From assembly GCA_011389885.1 (NCBI GenBank), contig JAABTK010000003.1, positions 1-64,000 of the forward strand: a stretch of 64,000 nt of DNA, given 5' to 3'. This DNA is from Gammaproteobacteria bacterium (GTDB lineage Bacteria; Pseudomonadota; Gammaproteobacteria; Chromatiales; Chromatiaceae). Positions 37,028-45,688 of this stretch are shown in pieces. The notes under the pieces are model-generated. The model made no database searches. It had not been told where the DNA came from and was given only the letters and a program-made list of their open reading frames with translations. A program made the position numbers and the translations under genes. Position 1 is the first letter of the stretch, and each line of letters begins with the position of its first letter.

Positions 37028-38284
37028 ATGACCAAGAAGAACGCCTTCTACGCCCAGTCGGGCGGTGTTACCGCTGTAATCAATGCCAGCGCCTGCGGCG
37101 TGATCGAAACCGCGCGCAAGCACAGCGACCAGATCGGCAACGTCTACGCCGGCCGCAACGGCATCATCGGCGCCCTCACCGAGGAGCTGATCGACACCTC
37201 CCAGGAATCCGCCGAAGACATCGCCGCCCTCAAGCACACCCCGTCCGGCGGTTTCGGCTCCTGCCGCTTCAAGCTCAAGAGCCTGGAGGAGAACAAACGC
37301 GAGTACGAACGCCTGATCGAGGTCTTCAAGGCCCACGACATCGGTTACTTCTTCTACAACGGCGGCGGCGACTCGGCGGACACCTGCTACAAGGTCTCCC
37401 AATTGTCCGAAAAGATGGGCTTCCCGGTGCAGGCCATCCATGTGCCCAAGACGGTGGACAACGACCTGCCCATCACCGACAACTGCCCCGGCTTCGGCTC
37501 AGTGGCCAAGTACATCGCCGTCTCCACCCTGGAGGCCTCCTATGACGTGCGCTCCATGGCCGCCACCTCGACCAAGATCTTCGTGATCGAGGTGATGGGC
37601 CGCCACGCCGGCTGGATCGCCGCCGCCGGCGGTCTGGTGGAGGATGACAACATCCCCGTGGTGGTGCTGTTCCCCGAGGTGGAGTTCGACAAAGAAAAAT
37701 TCCTGGCCAAGGTCGAAGGCAAGGTGAAAGAGCACGGCTACTGCACCATCGTAGTCTCCGAGGGCTGCCACTGGCCCGACGGCAAGTTCCTGGCCGAGCA
37801 GGGCACCCGCGACGCCTTCGGCCACGCCCAGCTCGGCGGCGCCGCGCCGGTGGTGGCTAACATGATCAAAGACGCCATGGGCTACAAGTTCCACTGGGCG
37901 GTGGCCGACTACCTGCAACGGGCGGCCCGTCACCTGGCCTCCGAGTCGGACGTGGAACAGGCCTACGCCCTGGGTCAGGCCGCGGTGGAAAAGGCGGTCG
38001 AAGGCAAGAACTCCATCATGCCCACGGTGGTGCGCGAGTCCTCCGACCCCTACAAGTGGAGCGTCGGCGAGGCCGCGCTGTCCGAGGTGGCCAACGTCGA
38101 AAAGATGATGCCGGAGAACTTCATCTCCGAAGACGGCTTCGGCATCACCGCCGCCTGCAAGGCATACCTCTACCCGCTGATCAAGGGCGAGGCCTACCCG
38201 CCCTACAAGGACAACGGCATGCCGGACTATGTCACGCTCAAACTGGCCCCGGTGGCCAAGAAGCTCGAAACCTTCGAGCTGTAA
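37028..38284 (+). CDS. pfp: Pyrophosphate-dependent 6-phosphofructokinase
   Basis: The 418-aa protein has the PFK motifs AQSGGVTAVINAS, YNGGGDSADT, PKTVDNDLPITD (PKTxDND with Lys marks PPi-dependent enzymes) and MGRHAGWIAA. The Gly-Gly-Asp-Gly motif of ATP-dependent PFK is missing. It phosphorylates fructose-6-P reversibly with PPi, so it can run glycolysis or gluconeogenesis and make PPi. Its terminator is followed by hppA, a PPi-driven proton pump, which suggests shared use of PPi. Confidence 0.94.
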   Translation: MTKKNAFYAQSGGVTAVINASACGVIETARKHSDQIGNVYAGRNGIIGALTEELIDTSQESAEDIAALKHTPSGGFGSCRFKLKSLEENKREYERLIEVFKAHDIGYFFYNGGGDSADTCYKVSQLSEKMGFPVQAIHVPKTVDNDLPITDNCPGFGSVAKYIAVSTLEASYDVRSMAATSTKIFVIEVMGRHAGWIAAAGGLVEDDNIPVVVLFPEVEFDKEKFLAKVEGKVKEHGYCTIVVSEGCHWPDGKFLAEQGTRDAFGHAQLGGAAPVVANMIKDAMGYKFHWAVADYLQRAARHLASESDVEQAYALGQAAVEKAVEGKNSIMPTVVRESSDPYKWSVGEAALSEVANVEKMMPENFISEDGFGITAACKAYLYPLIKGEAYPPYKDNGMPDYVTLKLAPVAKKLETFEL

Positions 38285-38298
38285 GCGTCGCACCGACC

Positions 38299-38324
38299 AG
38301 GGGGCCTTATCGCCCCCTTTTTTG
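38299..38324 (+). terminator. Intrinsic terminator of pfp
   Basis: GGGGGC (38300-38305) pairs with GCCCCC (38312-38317) across a 6-nt loop, followed by six T. It lies 15 bp after the pfp stop, so hppA needs its own promoter or partial read-through. Confidence 0.85.
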
Positions 38325-38462
38325 TGCGCGCATCCGACGTTTCGCGCAGAGAACCCGGCATCCGGATGCCATCATCGGATGCGCTGAATAACAAACCGAC
38401 GGCGACCTGTCAGCGCCGCAAAATCGTAACATCACTATTCAAATTCAAGAGGAGAATCAAAC

Positions 38463-40487
38463 ATGACCGCTGGTCTACTGTTAGCGCTCATCTGTGCCGT
38501 CGCGGCACTGGGCTATGGGTTTTGGTCCATGAAATGGATCCTCGGGCTGCCCGAGGGGAATGACCGCATGAAGGAGATCGCCGGGGCCATCCAAGAAGGG
38601 GCCAAGGCCTATCTGAACCGCCAATACAAGACCATCGCCATCGTCGGCGTGGTGCTGCTGATCGTACTCGGCGTGGCGCTGGACCTGATCACCGCCATCG
38701 GCTTCCTGATCGGCGCGGTGATGTCCGGCGCCGCCGGCTACATCGGCATGTACATCTCGGTGCGCGCCAATGTGCGCACCGCCCAAGCCGCCCACAACGG
38801 CCTCAACGCCGCCCTCCAGGTGGCCTTCCGCGGCGGCGCCATCACCGGCCTGCTGGTGGTCGGCCTGGGCCTGCTCGGCGTGGCCGGCTACTACGCCCTG
38901 CTCAATGCCGCCGGCGTGAGCGATGACAAGGCCCTGCACGCCCTGGTGGGTCTGGCCTTCGGCGGCTCGCTGATCTCCATCTTCGCCCGACTCGGCGGCG
39001 GCATCTTCACCAAGGGCGCCGACGTGGGCGCCGACATCGTGGGCAAGGTCGAGGCCGGCATCCCCGAAGACGACCCCCGCAACCCCGCGGTGATCGCCGA
39101 CAACGTGGGCGACAACGTGGGCGACTGCGCCGGCATGGCCGCGGACCTGTTCGAGACCTATGCGGTCACCGTAATCGCCACCATGCTCCTGGGCTCTCTG
39201 CTGGTGCAGGGCGACGGCGGGGCCTCGCTGATCTATCCGCTAGTGCTCGGCGGCGTGTCCATCATCGCCTCGGTGATCGGCACCTTCTTCGTCAAGGCCA
39301 AAGAGGGCGATACCAAAATCATGGTGGCCCTGTACAAGGGCCTGGCCGTGGCCGGCGTGTTGGCCGCGATCCTGTTCTACCCCGTCACCGCCTGGATCAT
39401 GGGTGACAACGGCAGCTACAGCGTCATGGCCCTCTATGGTTCGGCGCTGATCGGCCTGGTGCTCACCGGCGCCATGGTGTTCATCACCGAATACTACACC
39501 GGCACCGAGTTCGCCCCCGTGCGCCACATCGCCGAGGCCTCCACCACCGGCGACGGCACCAATGTCATCGCCGGCCTGGGCGTCTCCATGCGCTCCACCG
39601 CCCTGCCCGTGCTGGCCGTCTGCGCCTCCATCTGGGGCGCCTACGAGCTGGCCGGCCTCTACGGCATCGCCATCGCCGCCACCTCCATGCTCTCCATGAC
39701 CGGCATCATCGTCGCCCTCGACGCCTATGGCCCGATCACCGACAATGCCGGCGGCATCGCCGAAATGGCCGAAATGGACGAGTCCATCCGCAACATCACC
39801 GACCCGCTCGATGCCGTCGGCAACACCACCAAGGCCGTCACCAAGGGCTACGCCATCGGCTCCGCCGGCCTCGCCGCCCTGGTGCTGTTCGCCGACTACA
39901 CCCACTCGCTGGAACGCGCGGGCATGACGGGCATCACCTTCGACCTCTCCAACCACATGGTGATCATCGGCCTGTTCATCGGCGGCCTGGTGCCCTACCT
40001 GTTCGGCGCCATGGCCATGGAAGCGGTGGGCCGCGCCGCCAGCGGCATCGTCAACGAGGTGCGTCGTCAATTCAAAGAAAAGCCCGGCATCATGGACCAC
40101 ACCGAAAAGCCCGATTACGGCGCCGCGGTGGACATGCTGACCAAGGCCGCGATCAAAGAAATGATCATCCCCTCCCTGCTGCCCATCGCGGTGCCCATCG
40201 CCGTCGGCCTGCTGCTCGGTCCGCAGGCCCTCGGCGGCGTCCTGCTCGGCACCATCGTCACCGGCCTATTCGTCGCCATCTCCATGACCACCGGCGGCGG
40301 CGCCTGGGACAACGCCAAGAAATACATCGAAGACGGCAACTACGGCGGCAAGGGTAGCGACGCCCACAAGGCCGCGGTCACCGGCGACACCGTAGGCGAC
40401 CCCTACAAAGACACCGCCGGTCCCGCGGTGAACCCGCTGATCAAGATCATCAACATCGTCGCGTTGTTGATCGTGCCGATCCTGTAA
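38463..40487 (+). CDS. hppA: H+-translocating membrane pyrophosphatase, K+-independent type
   Basis: The 674-aa protein has about 16 membrane helices and the PPi site: [37 protein letters not shown] and [14 protein letters not shown]. The GNTTKA sequence carries the lysine that replaces K+ in the K+-independent subfamily (K+-dependent ones have Ala), so this is predicted to pump H+ without K+. It saves the energy of PPi made in biosynthesis or by Pfp. A strong AGAGGAG ribosome site lies upstream of the ATG. Confidence 0.96.
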   Translation: MTAGLLLALICAVAALGYGFWSMKWILGLPEGNDRMKEIAGAIQEGAKAYLNRQYKTIAIVGVVLLIVLGVALDLITAIGFLIGAVMSGAAGYIGMYISVRANVRTAQAAHNGLNAALQVAFRGGAITGLLVVGLGLLGVAGYYALLNAAGVSDDKALHALVGLAFGGSLISIFARLGGGIFTKGADVGADIVGKVEAGIPEDDPRNPAVIADNVGDNVGDCAGMAADLFETYAVTVIATMLLGSLLVQGDGGASLIYPLVLGGVSIIASVIGTFFVKAKEGDTKIMVALYKGLAVAGVLAAILFYPVTAWIMGDNGSYSVMALYGSALIGLVLTGAMVFITEYYTGTEFAPVRHIAEASTTGDGTNVIAGLGVSMRSTALPVLAVCASIWGAYELAGLYGIAIAATSMLSMTGIIVALDAYGPITDNAGGIAEMAEMDESIRNITDPLDAVGNTTKAVTKGYAIGSAGLAALVLFADYTHSLERAGMTGITFDLSNHMVIIGLFIGGLVPYLFGAMAMEAVGRAASGIVNEVRRQFKEKPGIMDHTEKPDYGAAVDMLTKAAIKEMIIPSLLPIAVPIAVGLLLGPQALGGVLLGTIVTGLFVAISMTTGGGAWDNAKKYIEDGNYGGKGSDAHKAAVTGDTVGDPYKDTAGPAVNPLIKIINIVALLIVPIL

Positions 40488-40494
40488 ACCGCTC

Positions 40495-40529
40495 GGCTGT
40501 GCAGAGCCTCTGGCTTTGCACAGCCTTTT
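40495..40529 (+). terminator. Intrinsic terminator of hppA
   Basis: A 9-bp perfect stem (GGCTGTGCA / TGCACAGCC) with a 13-nt loop and four T begins 8 bp after the hppA stop. Confidence 0.8.
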
Positions 40530-40563
40530 GCCCGCTCCCTCTCCTGCCTAATAGAAGACTTTC

Positions 40564-41031
40564 ATGAAGCTGCTACTTGAAACGTCCACATTTCCCGGCG
40601 GAGTGGGTGCAAAAGTTCAAGAGCTTATATCTAATTCGACTAATGTTCTAATTGCCTCTCCTTACCTTAATCGCGTAGAAAGCCCCCATCTTCTTGGGTC
40701 TCTTTTGGATGAAACCAAGCCCGTCAAGATAATATGTGCGCCCTATAATCGAGAGATTCTACCAGAAAGTCGATGTTTACAAGCCAGTCAATGCTTTGAT
40801 CAGAAATCCCCTAAGCGATAGTGAAACGGTTATATTGAGCTACTCAGAAAAACCAGAAAACCGCCATTTTCTCACTCTAACGAACCCAAGAACAAGCAAT
40901 TTAAAGAATCGTTGAATGTAAGCTTATCACAAAACGCAGAGGGCTGGAGGGCATTCTTAAAGTCCGAATATGGAAAATTCGGTTATTGCTCCGCATCCGA
41001 ATTGTTTAAGTTACTCGCGCCTGTCCTTTAA
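40564..41031 (+). pseudogene. Frameshifted AT-rich gene remnant
   Basis: The first 60 or so codons (from ATG 40564, ending near KPVKIICAPYN) read well, then the frame breaks. A second frame continues with ERFYQKVDVYKPVNALIR and LSYSEKPENRHFLTLTNP. A third ends EGWRAFLKSEYGKFGYCSAS and stops at 41031. Together they look like one gene with two frameshifts. VLIASPYLN resembles PLD-like or restriction-associated proteins, but I do not identify it. Its A+T richness stands out from the flanking genes, suggesting transfer. Confidence 0.65.
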
Positions 41032-41183
41032 TTGAGGAAGGGAGCCCCGCCTTTGGTAAGCACCGGCGCATTGGCCGAGTTCACAGCAAAAACCTATGAC
41101 GCCCAGGGCGACGGCAGGGGGCATACCCTTAGTTCGATGCGTTAGGCGCGCCGACAACCAAACTCGAATTCAACAACAGCATC

Positions 41184-41258
41184 GCCGCGGAACTCGCCGC
41201 AGTACGCGGAATGGATTGGCTTTAAGTTCAATTCCGCGTATTCTGCGCATTCCGCGGC
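41184..41258. repeat. Imperfect inverted repeat between the pseudogene and trmL
   Basis: GCCGCGGAAC, GCAG and TACGCGGAAT at the left are answered by ATTCCGCGTA, CTGC and TTCCGCGGC at the right, with about 10-20 unpaired bases in the middle. Arms run to about 30 bp. The 41032-41311 gap has no gene I can support. Confidence 0.6.
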
Positions 41259-41311
41259 AAAAAACACCGGGGTCTGGGCGCTTATCCGCGCACTCCCGCG
41301 GTCCTGATTTT

Positions 41312-41776
41312 CTACGCACCGCCGGCGAACCCCTGCGCCCGCCAGGCCTCGTACACCATCACCGCCACCGCATTGGATAGGTTCAGGCTGCGATTGCCCG
41401 GAACCATCGGGATGCGCAGCCGATGGGAGGGCGGCAGATGATCCAACAGCTCCCGGGGCAGGCCGCGGGTCTCGGGGCCGAACAGCAGCGCATCGCCGGG
41501 CCGCCAGTCCACCTCCGTGTAACGCCTCTGGCCACGGGTGCTGCACCCGAACAGCCGTTTGGGCTGCACGCTGAGCAGGAACAGATCGAAGTCCCGGTGC
41601 TCCTCCAGATGGGTCAAATCGTGGTAGTCCAGCCCGGCCCGTTTGAGATTCTTGTGATCCAGGGTGAAACCCAGCGGGTGAATCAGGTGCAGGGTGCTGC
41701 CGGTATTGGCGCAAAGGCGTATGATATTGCCCGTATTGGGCGGGATCTCCGGCTGATACAGCGCTACATGAAACAT
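41312..41776 (-). CDS. trmL: tRNA (cytidine/uridine-2'-O)-methyltransferase TrmL
   Basis: I start this at ATG 41776 (MFHVALYQPEIPPNTGNIIR), giving 154 aa. The SPOUT-fold motifs LFGPETRGLPRE and IPMVPGNRSLNLSNAVAVM, which form the knot and bind AdoMet, are intact. TrmL methylates the wobble base of tRNA-Leu. It is divergent from pyrD, 38 bp apart. Confidence 0.94.
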   Translation of the reverse strand: MFHVALYQPEIPPNTGNIIRLCANTGSTLHLIHPLGFTLDHKNLKRAGLDYHDLTHLEEHRDFDLFLLSVQPKRLFGCSTRGQRRYTEVDWRPGDALLFGPETRGLPRELLDHLPPSHRLRIPMVPGNRSLNLSNAVAVMVYEAWRAQGFAGGA

Positions 41777-41814
41777 CGCATTCGCCTTTCTAATACACCT
41801 TGGGAACAAGATCG

Positions 41815-42783
41815 ATGACCGACACCAACGCCTCGCCGCTGGCCGTGGACTTCTGCGGCCTGAACTTCGCCACGCCCCTCGTGCTGCTCTCGGGCTGCGT
41901 CGGCTTTGGCGAAGAGTACACGCGGGTGCAGGGCTTTTCCAATCGCGACGCCGGCGCGGTCTGCCTCAAGGGCACGACCCTGGAACCGCGCCTGGGCAAC
42001 CCCGCCCACCGGGTCTACGAGACGCCGGACGGCATGCTCAATGCCATCGGTCTGCAAAACCCCGGGGTGGACGCGGTGCTGAACGAGATCCTGCCGCGAC
42101 TGGACTTCGAGGAGAGCCGCTTCATCGCCAACGTCTCCGGCTCCACGGTGGAAGAGTACCACGAGGTCACGCGGCGCTTCGACGATTCGCCCATCGACGC
42201 CATCGAGATCAACATCTCCTGTCCCAACGTAAAGGAGGGCGGGGTGGCCTTCGGCAACGATCCCGACATGTCGGCCCGGGTGGTGGCGGCCTGCCGCCGG
42301 GCCACCCGCAAGCCGCTGATCACCAAGCTTTCGCCCAACCAAACCGACATCGCCGAGGGCGCCCGCCGCTGCATCGAGGCCGGCAGCGACGCCTTCGCGG
42401 TGATTAACACCCTAATGGGCATGGCCATCGACATCGAAAGCCGCACCCCGGTGATCGGCAACAACCAAGGCGGCCTGTCCGGCCCCGCGATTAAGCCGGT
42501 GGCCCTGCTCAAGGTGCATCAGGTGCATCAGGTCTGCCGCGGCCACGGCATCCCCATCATCGGCCAGGGCGGCATCACCAGCGCTGAAGACGCGCTGGAA
42601 TTCCTAATCGCCGGGGCCAGCGCGGTGGGCATCGGCACCGCGTTGTTCTACGACCCGCTGGTGTGCCGCAAAATCAACGCCGGCATCGCCGCCTACCTGG
42701 AGCGCCACCAGCTCAGCAGCGTGGCCCAGCTCAGCGGAACCCTGCAATTGCACCAGCCGCAGGCCCCGCGCTGCGGCTGTTGA
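41815..42783 (+). CDS. pyrD: Dihydroorotate dehydrogenase (class 1)
   Basis: The 322-aa FMN TIM-barrel protein starts at ATG 41815. It has GLQNPGVDAVL, NISCPNVKEGG (the catalytic Cys as in class 1B), VINTLMGMAID and IAGASAVGIGTALFYDP. It oxidises dihydroorotate in pyrimidine synthesis. Class 1B enzymes need PyrK, which is not in the window. The C-terminal tail ends in a Cys-Gly-Cys that is not part of the family core. Confidence 0.88.
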   Translation: MTDTNASPLAVDFCGLNFATPLVLLSGCVGFGEEYTRVQGFSNRDAGAVCLKGTTLEPRLGNPAHRVYETPDGMLNAIGLQNPGVDAVLNEILPRLDFEESRFIANVSGSTVEEYHEVTRRFDDSPIDAIEINISCPNVKEGGVAFGNDPDMSARVVAACRRATRKPLITKLSPNQTDIAEGARRCIEAGSDAFAVINTLMGMAIDIESRTPVIGNNQGGLSGPAIKPVALLKVHQVHQVCRGHGIPIIGQGGITSAEDALEFLIAGASAVGIGTALFYDPLVCRKINAGIAAYLERHQLSSVAQLSGTLQLHQPQAPRCGC

Positions 42784-42798
42784 GGCGCGCAGCGGGCC

Positions 42799-44103
42799 AT
42801 GATGATCCCTCGGCTCAAGCATGCGCTGCACCGCTGGCGTCGGCCCGAGCGTTATCGGATGCTCCGACAGCTGCTGCGCAACCAAGGGCTGGACGCCGTC
42901 GCCTTGCAATTAAAACAGCAGCGCGACTTGCAGGCCATGGTGCGCCACGCGGTGGCCCATTCGCCCTATTATCGGGGCAAATACGCCGCCGCCCCGCGGG
43001 ATCGCAACGGTGATTATCGCATCGACCGACTGCCCATCCTGCGCAAGGACGAGGTGCTGGCCGAGCGCGAGCGCATCCTTTGCGACGACGCAGACCCGGC
43101 GCGGGTCAAGCTCGGCCACACCGGCGGCTCCACCGGCACCCCGCTGGGCTACTACTACGACGTCGCCAAGCACGAGTTGATGCGCGCCTGCGTGGCCCGC
43201 AGCTACACCTGGACCGGCTGGCGGCCGGGGCAAAAGGTGCTCAACCTCTGGGGCGCGCGCCAGGATCTGAACGGGCCTGGGCTCGGGCAGCGCCTGGACG
43301 GCTTCATCCAGGCCGCAGAGACCATCGGGGCCTACGAATACACCGAGGAACACCTGGAACGATGGACCCGGCGCATCCGAAGCTGGCGCCCGGTGATCGT
43401 GCAGGGCTATCCCTCCATCATCGCCGAACTCGGCCGTTTCATGCGCAACACCGGCGTCGAGCCGCCGCCCTCGGTGATCGCCGTCTACACCACCGCCGAG
43501 GTCTTGTACGACGCGCAACGCGCCCTGATCAGCCAGGCCTTCGGTTGCAAGGTCTATAACCAATACGGCTGTCGCGAGATCCCCAACGTCTCCGTGCAGT
43601 GCCCCGCGGGTAATCAGCACATCCTCTCGGATATGGCCCATGTCGAGACCCTGGAGATCGAAGGCGAGCAGCGCTTAATCCTCACCGCCCTCACCGACTA
43701 TACGTTTCCGTTCATCCGCTACGAGGTCGGCGACAGCGGGCGACTCAAGGCCGGCGCCTGCCCCTGCGGCCGACCCTTTCCGTTAATGGACATGGGTCCA
43801 TGCCGCAGTAACGACCTAATCCGCACCCCAGCGGGCAAAAAGATCCACCCTTCGCGGCTCAACCGCCTGCTCGACGGCCTCGAAGGCATCCGCCAGTATC
43901 AGTTCGTACAGCCGGCGCTGGATCGCATCAGCCTAAGGCTCGTGCGTAACGCGCCGCTGCCGGACGCAACCGCCGCCAGCCTAAAGGCGCGCCTGCGGGA
44001 GATCACCCATCCCCAAATGCACCTGCAACTGGAGTACCCGCAACAGATCGAACGCAGCCGCTCGGGCAAACATCGGTTCGTGATTTGCCAAGTGCCCGAC
44101 TGA
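42799..44103 (+). CDS. PaaK/CapK-like AMP-forming ligase
   Basis: The 434-aa adenylate-forming protein has GHTGGSTGTPLGYYYD as the phosphate-binding loop, YNQYGCREIPNVSVQCPAGN, and LTDYTFPFIRYEVGDSGRL with CPCGRPFP, the PaaK/CapK pattern. Such enzymes activate phenylacetate or acyl acids, or act in capsule synthesis (CapK). The substrate cannot be told from sequence. It begins 15 bp after pyrD. Confidence 0.85.
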   Translation: MMIPRLKHALHRWRRPERYRMLRQLLRNQGLDAVALQLKQQRDLQAMVRHAVAHSPYYRGKYAAAPRDRNGDYRIDRLPILRKDEVLAERERILCDDADPARVKLGHTGGSTGTPLGYYYDVAKHELMRACVARSYTWTGWRPGQKVLNLWGARQDLNGPGLGQRLDGFIQAAETIGAYEYTEEHLERWTRRIRSWRPVIVQGYPSIIAELGRFMRNTGVEPPPSVIAVYTTAEVLYDAQRALISQAFGCKVYNQYGCREIPNVSVQCPAGNQHILSDMAHVETLEIEGEQRLILTALTDYTFPFIRYEVGDSGRLKAGACPCGRPFPLMDMGPCRSNDLIRTPAGKKIHPSRLNRLLDGLEGIRQYQFVQPALDRISLRLVRNAPLPDATAASLKARLREITHPQMHLQLEYPQQIERSRSGKHRFVICQVPD

Positions 44104-44111
44104 AGGCGCGG

Positions 44112-44160
44112 CGCTGGATAACGCAAAGGTCGCGAAGAAGGCGCAAAGAGCGTAAATGCG
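44112..44160. repeat. Fragment of the CGCAAAGG-type dispersed repeat
   Basis: Between convergent paaK-like and methyltransferase genes lies GATAACGCAAAGGTCGCGAA followed by GGCGCAAAGAGCG, one arm of the MITE-like family without its CTAG terminus. Confidence 0.5.
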
Positions 44161-44163
44161 CTT

Positions 44164-45318
44164 TCAGGCAGCGGCCTTTTGGCGTTGCGATTTCGCCGTC
44201 TGTAAAACCGGCTCTAAAATCGTTTCTGCCAAAAATCGAACCACAGGTACGACGACACCGTCACCAGCTAGGTGATAGGCATCGTTATACTTCTCCGGCA
44301 GTTTATAGCTATCCGGCAGCCCCATGAGTCGAGCGGCCTCGCGCGGCGACAGTAGGCGCGAATGCACCTTTTTACCTTCTACGACCAGGATGGTTTGGCG
44401 GCTGGACCCGCCGGCGGGTGTGCGCAAACAACCCGATACATCAAACCGCACCTCTGCGCGCTGAACGCCTTGGCGGGTGCGCCTGTAGAGGCCGCCCACC
44501 ATCCGGCGCCCCGCTTGTTTAGCTTCGCGAACCTTTGCCTGGTTGGTTTCAGTCATCATAGCCAGCAATTTAAGGGTCATTTCCGGCGTATGCCATGCAA
44601 CACCCTGGGGGTTGTCTTCGACCAGGTCGGCGAATTCCATACCGCGGCTAGGCGCCAGGCCCGGATCCCACCAAATCCATTGTGACGCAGTGCTCGGACC
44701 CAATAACCCCCAGGCATCCACCAATGCCTGCGGGTGCCAAACCGGGTCGGGAGATGACCGAACAACGTAATCGGGCAACTGGATGTCTTCTCGAATACAA
44801 ACAACAAAGAGCCTGGGGCGAGATTGCGGGACAAAATTCACCGCATCCATAATCATTGCACCAAAACGATACCCCAAGGCCGCCACAACCTCGCCAATCG
44901 CCGCGAAATCAGCCCCGCCATGGGAGCGCAAAGCGCCATAGACGTTCTCAAGCACTATAGCCCGTGGTGAACGCCGGTCTTGATGCAGCTGCTCGATCAA
45001 GCGCCAAAAAGGCCAAAAAGTTCCTGACCGCTCACCCCTAATGCCGGCCCTAGCACCTGCAAGGGAAAGGTCTTGGCAGGGGAAAGAGGCCCAAGCGAGG
45101 TCCGGGTCGCCGGGCAGGTCAGCCGGCGTCAAGCCGGCGACATCCGCGCATTTAAAGTGATCGGCGCCCCAATTCGCCCGATACGATGCCGCCTTTCGCG
45201 CATCGAAGTCGTTCGCGAAGAGGCACTCCCAGTCATCGCCCAGACCGGCCCGCGCCATCCCGCCGCCGGCAAAAAACTCGTAGAATCTATATGGATGGTT
45301 CATGCCCTGTTGCGCCAA
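44164..45318 (-). CDS. DNA (cytosine-5-)-methyltransferase
   Basis: The 384-aa protein has the C5-MTase motifs in order: FFAGGGMARAGLG (I, AdoMet), SFPCQDLSLAG (IV, catalytic Cys), IVLENVYGAL (VI), QSRPRLFVV (VIII), a variable target-recognition region, and GDGVVVPVVRFLAE (X). A second start (MNHPYRFYEFF) lies 5 codons in. No restriction enzyme or vsr gene is beside it, so it is probably a lone methyltransferase, in the Dcm/phage style. The target sequence is unknown. Confidence 0.9.
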   Translation of the reverse strand: MAQQGMNHPYRFYEFFAGGGMARAGLGDDWECLFANDFDARKAASYRANWGADHFKCADVAGLTPADLPGDPDLAWASFPCQDLSLAGARAGIRGERSGTFWPFWRLIEQLHQDRRSPRAIVLENVYGALRSHGGADFAAIGEVVAALGYRFGAMIMDAVNFVPQSRPRLFVVCIREDIQLPDYVVRSSPDPVWHPQALVDAWGLLGPSTASQWIWWDPGLAPSRGMEFADLVEDNPQGVAWHTPEMTLKLLAMMTETNQAKVREAKQAGRRMVGGLYRRTRQGVQRAEVRFDVSGCLRTPAGGSSRQTILVVEGKKVHSRLLSPREAARLMGLPDSYKLPEKYNDAYHLAGDGVVVPVVRFLAETILEPVLQTAKSQRQKAAA

Positions 45319-45374
45319 TCTGAAAGCTCGCGGTTATCGAGTGTATGTCAGCCAGGGCTCAAAACGTGAGCCCG

Positions 45375-45490
45375 CTAGTACGCCTGCGCCTAAGTGTCGG
45401 AAACAACCTGGGCGCTCGTGGAACGCAGAGCCCGCGAAGAACCGCAAAGGGCGCTAAGAAAGACCCTTTGCCTCCCTATACTCAGCGAAA
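45375..45490. repeat. Half copy of the MITE-like element
   Basis: Starts with CTAGTACGCCTGCGCCTAAG, then GGAAACAACC and GAACGCAGAG, i.e. one full terminal arm, but no matching right end is found before 45688. The 45319-45688 gap has no gene I can support; the rest of it shows no clear structure. Confidence 0.65.
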
Positions 45491-45688
45491 AGACGGCCAG
45501 CATTCTGTGCCGGAGATTGAAGCCAAAAAGCGGGAAATTCTTTGTTCGAATAATAGCCTGGTTTCGACAGCCTAGGATCCCGCTCGATGCCTTCGTTTAT
45601 TTGCAACGGGACCGGCGGCTCGGTCTACGCCGATGTGGATGCCGGGGAAGTTTGCCGGCATTTGAGCGTGGAGACAAGGCAGCACGCT

